64,000 nt of DNA, from positions 2,125,572 through 2,189,571 of the forward strand of contig CAJINV010000001.1 in assembly GCA_905178155.1 (NCBI GenBank), given 5' to 3'. The position numbers and the translations under genes were made by a program. Below the pieces are notes generated by a model. It saw nothing but the letters and a program-made list of their open reading frames with translations, had not been told where the DNA came from and searched no databases. Within the stretch, counting starts at the first letter, position 1; each line of letters opens with the position of its first letter. Source of the stretch: Amoebophrya sp. A120. Lineage: Eukaryota > Sar > Dinophyceae > Syndiniales > Amoebophryaceae. Below, in pieces: positions 35,940 through 46,400 of this stretch.

Positions 35940-37006
35940 GATAGCAAAGTTATTTTGAATGGGTTTGATAATTGATTTTTCGCAGGAATCAAGGCGGACA
36001 GCAGAAGTGGTAAGAGACCACAAAAGTAGGCGTTTAATGCTGCAACTCAGAGCAGGGTTGTATTACTTACCCGTTGATGTACCTCTACAGTATGTTACTG
36101 CTCATCAAACCGGGGCACGACTCTGGCTGCACTTTGCTACTCTAAATTCAGCCTTCTTTGGTACTTGTCACACTTCATCTCGCAGTAAGCAGCACCTCGT
36201 GTCCTTGCATTGACGTTCAACGTTGGAAAATGTAGGTATTTCCAAGTGGTGTTTGTGTTTCACGAAAAGTGGACCTGTTTCATCACCAGAGAACAGCAAA
36301 ATGTGCTCATCAGACAACGGAAGTGAAACGACAGGTGAGGCCTTGATAAACGAGGACCAAACTACAACAACTAGCGCGAATTGTGCACCGAGCGAGTCAA
36401 GTGTGTCGGTGCACCGACGCGGATTATCTCAAAAACCGATGCTGTTGCCGTGAAAAGCAAGGCAAAAACTAACACGAGAAAGACCGATCCAAAATGTCGA
36501 CGCGAGACCGAATCGCTCTTTAGTTTTCTCCGGACAAACGCCAAAGGCAGACTTAGAGATGAAGAACGAAGAACCGACAACATGCGCCAGAAGCGTACCG
36601 ACGGACACTTCATGAATAGGAAGTGTCTCTCTTTCTACACCTGCAGGGGAGAGGAGGACCACGACGAGAACAAAAGCAAAGCGTCAAGCTATCCAACAAC
36701 CAGGTGGAAACAGAACGAGTGCGCGACTTCTTTCATAGTGAGCAAGCTGTAGACACAGATGCGCAAGTTCTGAAAATAAGTGCGTATGCGATTTTTGTAT
36801 TCGTGGAATGGTCGTGGAAATGATTTTTCTACTTGCTTTTCAATCTCCTGGAATGGAGTCGTGTTACCACTATGTATATGTAAATCGTATTTTTACCCAC
36901 CAAACGTCGCACTCGCACAGTGACGGTGTCCGTCTGGTCGTCTTCGCTAGTACTATCTCCCTCACAGCCGTACGTATGAATCATCTCCGCGTCCTTAACC
37001 TACTAC
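35940..37006. other. Intergenic, about 1.1 kb
   Basis: A plus-strand frame of 123 codons at 36381-36752 has no family resemblance and would be the only plus-strand gene. I leave it out. Confidence 0.5.
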
Positions 37007-40000
37007 TTATGCCCAAAGTCGTATCATGTCCTTTTGCCCCGTTGCTGCAATGAGTTGCAGCACATCTGCGGCCTGGGCGCAGTTTGCCAACGCCCGGTTC
37101 ACTCGGTCCGGCTCATCCACGTGTAGTCGTACCCAAGAGATCAACAGCTGCTTCTTCTCTTCTCCCTTCATCGCCGGTTTTCTGTTGAAAGCCACCTCTA
37201 ACGAGCCCGCGTCGGACAAGATTTCGAAGGGGCGCACAATCTTAATGCCCTTCGATTGCGTACTTGCGACCAGGACCATGTTGTTCGGCATACTCAAGCT
37301 CATCGGAATTCCGAGTGCGCGGAAGTTAGGCACCGACTTGATATTCACGGCGCTTTGTAAAGAAGGCGGCGCGGTGGCCTCTTCGTTATTTGTAGTTCCA
37401 TCGACGTTCTTGTCGCCGTCTAAAAGTAGATCATCTTCCGACTTCCGCACCGGTTGTTGTACTGCTGTAGCGGTTCCACCAGCCGCCGTTGTGGGGTCGG
37501 TTTTGACCGCCTGGTGCACCCGGGTCCACAGTTTCGCCTTCAAGGAGGTGAGCATCACGTCGCTCTCGTAGCTCCACCACGCGCAGGCTGGCTGGTGCTT
37601 ATCAACTGTAAAAATGTCTGGGTCTGGAAGGATGCAGAGATTTGTGATGCAGCTTTGGCATGACCCCTGATGTCTGTGATGCATGCCCTAGCATCACAGA
37701 TTGAGAAATGCCCTCTCGCCGTCGCAAAAACTGGACCTCTTTTGCTGTTCATGCAATACAGATTTTTGTAGAATCCAAATGCAGCATCACAAGTTGCATC
37801 CTTCCAGACCCAGACACTTTTGCAATCCATAGTGCTTCCGGGCCATCAACTTCGCCCGGGCGTAGTGGTCGCCCTGAAACACCCCCCGGATCACTTCCCG
37901 CACCGCTTTGACGACAATCACCGCGCCGTGCTTTTTCCACACACTGCCCGTCCCCTCGGCCACCTCCGCGTCCGTGTACGCGCCCAGGTGCATTTGCGCG
38001 GATCGCCGCCGCTTCCGCTCCTTCACGCCCTCGTTCTCCTTTCCCCCGACCGCCAGCTTCGCGGCGCCCTGTAGCATGGCCGGTGCGCCCTTGGACCGGC
38101 GGCCGATAGGCGCCAGCAGGTCCGCGTGGGAGGGCCTGCCGCCTTGGTTGTCCTGGGACGACGCCGCGCCAAGCCCCACGGACGTCTGTGATCGCCGGAA
38201 CTTAGCCTTCTGCGCAGGATTTTCCGAAGTAGAGTCGGAGGACTTATTTTGCTGTCCCGTGGTGTCTGTGTTGTCTTCCGCAAAAGAAACCAGCCGAGCA
38301 TCGCTCCCTCCAACATCTGCTCCACCCCCCGCCACCTGCTCTTTCACCTGGAGCCCCTTCTCCAGGTGCCACAGTAGCTGCAGCGCCCCCGGCGGAATGC
38401 GCAACACGTTTTGCGTGCCGTCGTATCCGACGGAAACCAAATCCCCCGCAGTTTCGCGCCCGTACGGCCGCTCGTACCGGGCGCAGCGCACACTCAGTAG
38501 GTTCTGGAAATGGGAGTCCGAGTCACCATCTACTTCTGCGTGGAGAGTTATCAAGTCCGACCCGGTTACTTCACTGTTGCGACCGCCCGTCGTGGCCCCC
38601 GCACTCGCTGCAACCTGGACCCCGACCCGGTGAATTCTCGCCATCATCTCGCGTTTCGTGCCGCCGGAAAGCCAAGTCGCGTCCACAATCTGGTCCTCCA
38701 GCTGCTCCAGGCTTTTTTCAACCTCTTCCTGCACTCGAAGAGATATTGTGGAGGGACAGTACCTGATATCAGTTTCGTTTTCGATCAGAAAGATCATTAA
38801 GATGCGGAGTTTCAACATATCTTCACGAGTCGTGGAAGTAGAAACAGCAAGCATGATGAACATCACCACTCAATTAAATCTGAACGATGGTATACTCGTC
38901 GGAAGTAGAGCGTACGTATATATAAAATAAAGTGAAACACAAATAGACGATAGGGATCATAACATAAATACTTCCTGGCATAAATTTGGTCCAACTCCGG
39001 CAAAAAGTATTTCTGCGTGAGCTGCAACGCCGAGAGCTGCAGGTCCTTTTTCATTTCCCGCGCAACCAAGTACCTCAAATACAGCTCGACGTCTGCGGCT
39101 TCCAGTTGCGGCAGCAAGTACGCCACCCGCTGCACACACTCCGGGTGCTGCACCAGCAACGTAGTGCAGGCACTACTCCGCCCTTTTGCCGCGACCACGC
39201 ACTCGGTAACGAAATCGGTGAAGTTGAAGCAGGGAGTACTCGCCTTTTTTATCAAATGCAAATATGTCTGGGTCTGGAAGAGTCGGGGTTTGTCATGCAC
39301 ATTTTTCATGACCCATGAGGTCAGTGATGCAGGTCCTAGCATCACAGATTTTTTGAGAGCTTCTTGATGCTCATCACGCATGAGAAACGCACCTCCGCGT
39401 GCCAAGAGCTGGACCCTTCTTCCTGCTTATGCAACACAGATATTTTTAGAATCCGCAGACAGCATTACAAGTTCCACTTCCACTCTTCCAGACCCAGACA
39501 TTTTTGCAGTGGATATTTTTCTTCACGGCTTTATTGTTCCCTCCACTTCCACCGCAGCAGCCCATCCGCGCAGGCGGCGCAAATTCCTTTATGGAAGCGC
39601 TTGACGTCGACGCGGAGGCTTTGGCGTTCATCAGCGCGACCATGTCGAATGCCTCGTCCGCGACCTTCTTTTGCCAGGTCACTGGGTCCGTTCTCACCGG
39701 CGCGATCCCGCTCTGCGTCTGCCCAACCGCCTCGCGCAGGCTGCGCTGCAGCTGGATGATTTTCGCCGCTAACGGGGCGGGGTTGAAATTCCCTTCGTGC
39801 AAGTCCTGCTGCTCGCTCGCGAACGCCGGGCCAAAGGCAAAACTACCCACCCAGGTTAGGACGTCGCAGATAAACTGCTCGTCCTCGACCTCGTGGAGGT
39901 TAGACGCCACCTCCAGCTGCCTGGTTGCTAATGATTTTTTATCCTCAACTGTGTTCACCGCCGCCCGGAAGAAGGCGACAATCCCGTGCTCCTGCCCGAG

Positions 40001-40375
40001 CTTGGTAAGGATTTTTGGCAGGTCAACGAGAAGTTTGTTGATCTTCCATTTCGGCGAGGAAACCGCGTCAACCACGTGTTTCGGCGCACTGATGCTCGTA
40101 TTGTTGTTCGAAACCGCTTGAGGACCGCTTGTTTCCTGCTTCGCCGTTCGGTAAAACACCTTCGCGTGGTGCAGTTGCCTCTCTTTGTCCCGCTCACTCT
40201 CGTCGGAAATCAACTCTAGCTCCTGCCCGTCCTCCGCGGTGAGCAGCGCTTCGAGCTGCGCTTCCACGCGCGCCTGCGTGACCTCGAGCAGCCCCACCCA
40301 CGGACGGGTGTCATCGCCGAGCGCGGCGGCGTGGTAGTCGGTCGTCAAAGCGATGTCCTCGGGAGTCACTTTCAT
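37007..40375 (-). CDS. Unrecognised 883-aa protein
   Basis: ATG at 40375, stop at 37007. Four exons: 40375-39516, 39244-38972, 38762-37832 and 37594-37007. They join through two introners and one GT-AG intron (38763-38971), and the frame closes at 884 codons. The N-terminal third is helical (KINKLLVDLPKILTKLGQ, then RQLEVASNLHEVEDEQFI). A Cys-Gly patch, GCCGGSGGNNKAVKK, lies next to the first introner. The middle holds a folded region (TPCFNFTDFVTECVVAAKG, AYLLPQLEAADVELYLRYL). A basic, Ser/Gly-rich linker follows (RSKGAPAMLQGAAKL, KERKRRRSAQ), then a conserved-looking end (PACAWWSYESDVMLTSLKAK, RPFEILSDAGSLEVAFNRK). No domain recognised. Codon use and frame-consistent splicing support it as a real gene. 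Confidence 0.7.
37600..37831. mobile_element. Introner, family A (232 bp), in the 883-aa protein gene
   Basis: GTCTGGGTCTGGAAGGATGC and inverse; perfect flanks GTGCT. Coding-strand junctions read AAGCAC|TATGG and GATAAGCAC|CAG: no GT donor is available, yet LMARKHQPACAWW is restored. Confidence 0.93.
39250..39515. mobile_element. Introner, family A (266 bp), in the 883-aa protein gene
   Basis: ATGTCTGGGTCTGGAAGAGT and inverse; perfect flanks TTTTT. Joins AVKK to KASTPCFNF. Confidence 0.92.
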
Positions 40376-41039
40376 TTTCTACTTTATTCGGATTGGGCGA
40401 CCACGTGGGCCCCTGTTTGTTGTTTCTACTTGGGGTTTAATGTGGTAAAGACGAGAGTAGATCCCTCGATCTCATAGACATGATGATACTGTAAGTGTAA
40501 CTACTTGACATAGACATGAGGTGATGGTAGAATGATAAGCTGAAAGAATGGGGAATAATGGGAAAATCTCTGTTCAATCGCAAATAGACATGTAATTTCT
40601 TTATGAAATAGATACGACGAAAAATCGCAGAACGAAGCATAGGAACTTGCCATTTTTGCACGAAAACTTTGAGAACGATTACACCGAGAAAAGTTGTTGT
40701 GACCACAAAACAGAACGAGACGCACTGGCACTTAGGTTTTGTACGGACCGAGGTACAAAGGGACGACTCCGAGTGCGCACCGACAGCATCAATTAACACG
40801 CCTTTGGAATTTAATGGCTGAGCAGTGAAGAGGCAAAAACCGATGGAAAAGTTACTAGCGTCTTGTGCTAGCTGTAGCGACAACCGAGAGGACTTCAATC
40901 TATCATAGCTCTACCGAACGAGAAAGGTGATGACGTTGGCAGTGTGCCAGCTGGTGGACTTTGTCAGTTGTGAATGAAAATTTTTCAGCTGCAGACTTGG
41001 CTTTTATTCCTGTACTAGCAAGCTGCTCGGACCTACTTA
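40376..41039. other. Intergenic, about 660 bp
   Basis: AT-richer; a minus-strand frame at 40437-40898 has no coding character. Nothing else seen. Confidence 0.5.
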
Positions 41040-42692
41040 TCACAAAGAGACAAATGCAACTTCAGGATCTCCCGTGCATTCGCGAATGAATGCGCAAAAA
41101 GTGTCTACCGGCAACGCCAGCGTGCTGTGGCAGGCGCAAGGGTGGAATGCCAGTCGGTCGTAGCACTTCGCATTTTCATCGAGAAAGTAACTAACTTTCG
41201 GGCGAGCTTGGCAAGAACTGCCAGTCGTTTCATCATCTTCTCCACCGATACAGTCGCGGTTAAACAGCAGTCCAAACGGCGTCACACTCCTATGAAAGCC
41301 TCAGGTTGGAAATCCTCAAAGTGGAAATAATTTGTAATGCAAAAAAACGACTCCAGTTGAAGCGCCATTTGTAGTCGGCGCATGACAAATTTCCCGGGCA
41401 CTCGAAACGTGTCTGTCATGCTAGTTAGGCAAAGGGGTGCCCTTCTGTCGTGCTAATCAGCAGTCCAATTCTTCACCCCTAGCAGGACAATAGTCGGCCT
41501 CCATTGTGTCCTCTGCAATACAGTCTTTTTTGCCTTGCATTTCATGCGCCACAAATTATTTCCACTTTGAGGATTTCAACTCTGAGGCTTTCATAACTCC
41601 CCGGCAGCAGTTCTAACGCCTGGAGCAGGCTGTCGCTGCTGGCAAAACCCAAGCCGCCACTTGCAGCACCCGGGAGTTTATCAACTGTAAAAATGTCTGG
41701 GTCTGGAAGAATTCATGTTTGTCATGCTTGTCTGGCATGACTCTTAAATCTGTCATGCACGTTACCCACGAGCTCCGTTTTTCTGTGATGCATAAGCGCA
41801 GTTTGTCATGCGGAATAGGCAACACCTAGGAGCTCAGAAACTTGTCATGCTGAGCCAGCATCTTTAGCCTCATCATAAGACGCCACTCAGCATCACAAGT
41901 CTCCAGACCCAGACACTTTTACATTTGATAGAGTTTGAGTTTTTTCAATTCTATTTTCGTTGACGCCACGGCGGAGAGAAGGAAAAGGTTCTTCTTTTTA
42001 TCCTTCAGCAAAAGATTTTTCATCTCCGCGGTTTTTTCTCCCAAATGGGGAGAAAATCGCCTTGCTTGGTCACAGGTGTACACTGTCGGGTGAAGGGCGA
42101 GGGTGAGATTTTTCGATTGGGAAAAAAAGTTTCTCTCCGAAAGCCAGTTGAGACACAGTCTTACGCCTTTGTTGAGGTGGAGTTGCGTTTCGAGTGGGGT
42201 GTCCTGTTCGTCGTTCTTCAGCGATGCACAGGACAGATCAACGGTCAGGGTCGTTTCGTACTGCTTGCCCAAATCTTGGAAGAGCTTTACTATTTCGGCA
42301 TCGTTCAACATCGCAGCTGCGTGGTTGGTGCTATCACAACAACTCTGAAGATGAAGACCAACTCCGTTGCTAGACGAGCCGTTTATTTCGCGCACTGACG
42401 TCCTCGAAGATGTCGCTCGCAAGTCGGCAGCTGCAGAGGAAGAGCACGTGGAGGTCGAACGCCCAACGGCAGGCGAAGCAAGAGCGACTGCGGTTGGAGG
42501 TCCCGTGCGATCATGCTCCTGAAGCTGCTTGCAACTGTTCTGTGGTTCATCATCCGGGACGATTGATGCAGGCGCAATTGGAGGAAGGTAGAAGGCAGTG
42601 TCGGACAAAAATCGAAGGTGCTCAATTTGTAGCCGACGCTTGTTGCAGCTCCTTGCAGCGTCAACATCTTCAGCTTCACACGAAGGAGGCAT
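41040..42692 (-). CDS. YbaK/ProX-type prolyl-tRNA editing protein (361 aa)
   Basis: Three exons (42692-41931, 41673-41596, 41285-41040) joined through two introners. The C-terminal 190 residues match the YbaK/aminoacyl-tRNA deacylase fold of the free-standing prolyl-tRNA editing proteins (ProX, PRORSD1). Landmarks are VYTCDQARRF, KNLLLKDKKKNLFLL with the conserved Lys that anchors the substrate, LKLPGAASGGLGFASSDSL, LLPGSVTPFGLL and AFHPCACHSTLALPVDTFCAF near the end. This family hydrolyses mischarged Ala-tRNA(Pro) or Cys-tRNA(Pro). Residues 1 to about 90 are a Ser/Thr-rich, Cys-containing extension absent from bacterial members; it could be a targeting or disordered region. Both introners sit inside the catalytic fold, between LKL and PGA and between PGS and VTP, so the intron-exon joins are firmly fixed by conservation. 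Confidence 0.9.
41291..41595. mobile_element. Introner, family F (305 bp), in the prolyl-tRNA editing gene
   Basis: TATGAAAGCCTCAG and CTGAGGCTTTCATA ends plus a second inverted block AAATCCTCAAAGTGGAAAT; perfect flanks ACTCC. Joins LLPGS to VTPFGLL. Confidence 0.95.
41679..41930. mobile_element. Introner, family A (252 bp), in the prolyl-tRNA editing gene
   Basis: TGTCTGGGTCTGGA ends; perfect flanks GAGTT. Interior nearly identical to the elements at 16794 and 43504 (in inverse or same orientation). Joins KKLKL to PGAASGG. Confidence 0.95.
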
Positions 42693-43469
42693 TTTGATGT
42701 TGGAGTGTTTTCTTTTCTCTCTAGCAAGCCAAGGAAGAGTATTTGTTCAACAGGTTATGTACAGCAAGTCGTGCATGTGGAATTTTTACAAAACTTACAT
42801 TTGGCTTTTCAAGATCGATGCCATCGCGACAGCCAATTAGACTGAGTCTGAGATCACTTTAAAAAGAAAAGGCAATAAGAATAATGGAGCAAGACAGATG
42901 TTGATCCATCACAGAAGCGCTGACACAGGTACGTTGATCCAAATCCAAATCCTCTACGACTGCGAATCTGTGTGAGATGTTGTAAATCTTCTCTGTCTCA
43001 TCTGTACCCTACGTACCTGTTGTAGATGAGATCTTCATACAATTACAGTTACAAGTTACAACAGACGAGAAACGAGGTCGAACAAGAAGATTAAAGGTAC
43101 TAACATTAGATCGTCAAGAACATTCTGATCGTCACAAACATGATCCTTGACACCAGCATTGATCTTTTATTTCAATGATGCGGTTTCTTCCGCATCTTCG
43201 ATGGAACACGAAGGCCAAAAAAGCCCTCAGATGGACAAGAACTCGTCCTCGCTCTACTACTCAAAGCTCAAAATACCAAGCACAGGCTTCAACGATATCG
43301 AGCAGGCGCGTTTCGCTCTCGGTTTTACTCCTTCGCAAGATAAAACAAAGGCACGCCATTGGCATCGCCTTTTAGTTTTTGTTTTTGTTCCTCCAGCACC
43401 ACCATCATCCAGCAGCGCGGCCACATTTTTGAATGATAGATACTTACGCAAAGAACCAATACACCAGCC
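42693..43469. other. Intergenic, about 780 bp
   Basis: Between the stop of the OGFOD2-like gene and the start of the prolyl-tRNA editing gene. No feature recognised. Confidence 0.5.
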
Positions 43470-46400
43470 TCATTCTTCTTGAAAGTTGTCGTATTCCGCT
43501 CTTTATCAAAAGTAAAAATGTCTGGGTCTGGAAACTTGTGATGCTGGGTGGCGTCTCATGAGGAGGCTACAGATGCTGGCTTAGCATGACAATTTTCTGA
43601 GCTCCTAGGTGTTGCCTATTCTGCATGACAAACTGCGCTTCTGCCTCACAGAAATACGCAGCTCTTGGGTAACGCGCATGACAGATTTAAGAGTCATGCC
43701 AGACAAGCATGACAAACATGAATTCTTCCAGACCCAGACATTTTTACAGTTGATACTCTTTTCTGTGGGCACCATTTTTTTTTCCGTCGTTGGTGTTCCT
43801 GACCAACGGGGTAGGTTTTGAATCTTCCGTAATCTCTATCGTGCGTGTAGGAAACGCACACCTTGTCCAAGAAAAAAAACTGTGTTAGTGTTACTTATAC
43901 TTTCCTTGGCTGACAGCATCACAAGTTTGCTCTACATGACAGCGAAAACCTGTCATGCGTGGCTTGTAAGGGAAAACACACATGAAATGAGGACTGCGTG
44001 GCTGTCTGGCATGACAGGTGTAACTAACTCTGTTGTATGTTCTGCATTACAAAGTTGATACACTTACACAGTTTTTTTCTTGCATACACCTTGTCGGGCG
44101 GCCCGCTTTCCCGTTCGTGCACGTTGAAGTCGTATTCGTAGGTTTCGCGGTAGCTCGTGCCCCGGTTCCACAAAATCAGGTTCATCCGCTATCCTGAGTA
44201 AAAATGTCCCCACACCATAGTCAAGATGGGGATCGGCTAGACAAATCCACAAGTTTTGGCTGTTTTGCATGACAAGTTTGGATTCGTAGTGTAGTGCTGT
44301 TTGAGCTAGCTCAGCAGCATCACAGATCTAGCACACCGTGTTGATTGGAGCATGACAAATTGCAAATCACGAATAGAAACTGCTTCTCATGGGGCTCCGC
44401 ATGAGAAACATTTGATTTTCAGCATGCAGATTTGCATTACAACTATGGGGTGGGGACGTTTTTAAATAGGATATCCGCTCCCCCTCCGTGATTTCCATCG
44501 CACCGTGTCGGTGCCTATCCTGTGCAAAAGTATCGCATTCGTATAAATGCTAATGCAAGTCCTGCATTACAAATATTTTTCTCAGGGTAAATCAGCATGA
44601 CAAACGATATTTCTCACGCTGAGAAAATTATTTGTAATGCATTTATACGAGTACGATATTTTTGCAGTTCATAGTGCCGCCCGAGATGCATGATCGCGGT
44701 CCCCTTTTTGTTCGTGTAGACGCACTGGTTTTTCCGGTGGTCCTTTTTTCCCATCTTCCCGCAGAACCGCACCTCCGAACCGGAGAACTGCCCGATTCCC
44801 AGCGCAATGTTGATCGTCACGTCGGAATCGTCGGTGTGCATGTCCTATGAAATGCAAAAGTGTCTGGGTCTGGAATGTCATGCTGTTTTTGGACTCTGAA
44901 AAAATTTGCATTGCATGACCAGCAAGAGGGATGCAGTTTTTGCTACACGGACAGGGCATTTCTCATGCGGAAGGTACATTAGGAAGCCCTCGAAAGGTCT
45001 GCGATGCTAGGTCAAGCATTGCAGGCATCATGGGTCATGAGAAATATGCATGACAAATCTTGCATTCTTCCAGACCCAGACACTTTTACATTTGATATGT
45101 CCAGATGCGTGTCCTTCCGTGGGCTGTACTGCACGATGAAAGAGTGATGGCCGTCCCAATTCGACCCCACCGCGCCGAACCGCGCTTGGCCGAGGGGGCG
45201 GAGCAGGTTTTGGATGGCGTCCATCAACGGTTCCAGCCCGACGTCGTTGAGTATTACCCCGTAGTTGTTCATGCTGTTGGGTTATGCAGTGCAAATATGT
45301 CTGGGTCTGGAAAGTTGGAACTTGTGATGCTCACTGCCAGTCACACAAAAATCTGTCATGCATGGGTAGCAACAGCTGACATTTTTTCGCCACACTGAAA
45401 GCGGGTTTCTCATGCAGAGTAGGCGTCGTAAAGCGTTTGCAAAACCTGTGATGCTAGTCCATGCACGCGAGACCTTCACCTTCTGGGCCGTGCCAATTCT
45501 GCAATACAAGCTTCCAGACCCAGACATATTTGCACTGCATATGGGCCGCTGCACCTTCAGCTGGCTGTCGTGGACGCCGCGGATCTCGCTGACCAACAGG
45601 TCGCAGATATCCTATGCACAAACGTCCCCACCTCACAAGTCAAAATGGGAAATCTGCTAGACAAATCAACCAGCTTTGGTTGCTGCTCGTCACAGATTTA
45701 GCACACCATGCTGATTCGAGCATCACAAGCTCCGCAACATGACTAGAAAATGCTTCGTTCTCACGGAGCTCCGCATGACAAACTTTTTTGGCATGCAGAC
45801 TTGCGTGAGAACTTTGCCGCGGTGGAAACGTTTTTACAGAAGATAGCAGAACTCGTCCGTGAAGAGCGGGAACGAATACACGTTCGGACAACCATATCCC
45901 ACGAAAAAACTGTTTCACTGTGATGGTTTTGCAAGATCTGCATCACAAGTTTGTTACACATGACACAGAAAATTTGCCATGCGCGTTTTCCAAGGGAAAA
46001 CACGCTTAAAAAGCCATTGCGTTGCAGGTGTAGCAAGACGAACACTTTGGTGTTTCGTTCTCTGCATCACAGGTTCACAGTGAAACAGTTTTTTCTTGCG
46101 ATAAACCATCCGTGGCGTTCTGCAGAAACCGCTCGTTGATCAGCGCTTTGACCTCTCGTTCGGCAGAGAGAGGAAGGGAGGGACGAGAAAGCGAAGCTGA
46201 TGTTGATGTTCTTGTTGAGAGGCGGGCGGCCTCCTCGTGGTCCGTAGTGGCAGCAGCAGCCAAACCGCTGCTCGTGATTTCAGTTGCGGAAGTCATAGTA
46301 TGTTGACCTGGTGCAGAAGTAGACGCCGCTCTCCTCAGAATCTGTTCGTATTCTTTCTGAAACTTGCGGAACTCCGGGTGCAAATATTTCTCCGGAAAAT

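Noticed and set aside
36381-36752. Plus-strand frame of 123 codons, Lys/Arg/Thr-rich
   Set aside because: No motif, opposite to all other genes, and no supporting exon structure.
43325-43470. A longer C-terminus for the OGFOD2-like protein, read in another frame
   Set aside because: Precise removal of the introners at 43504 and 43864 puts the frame on a TGA at 43470; the longer reading needs imprecise removal at the earlier one.
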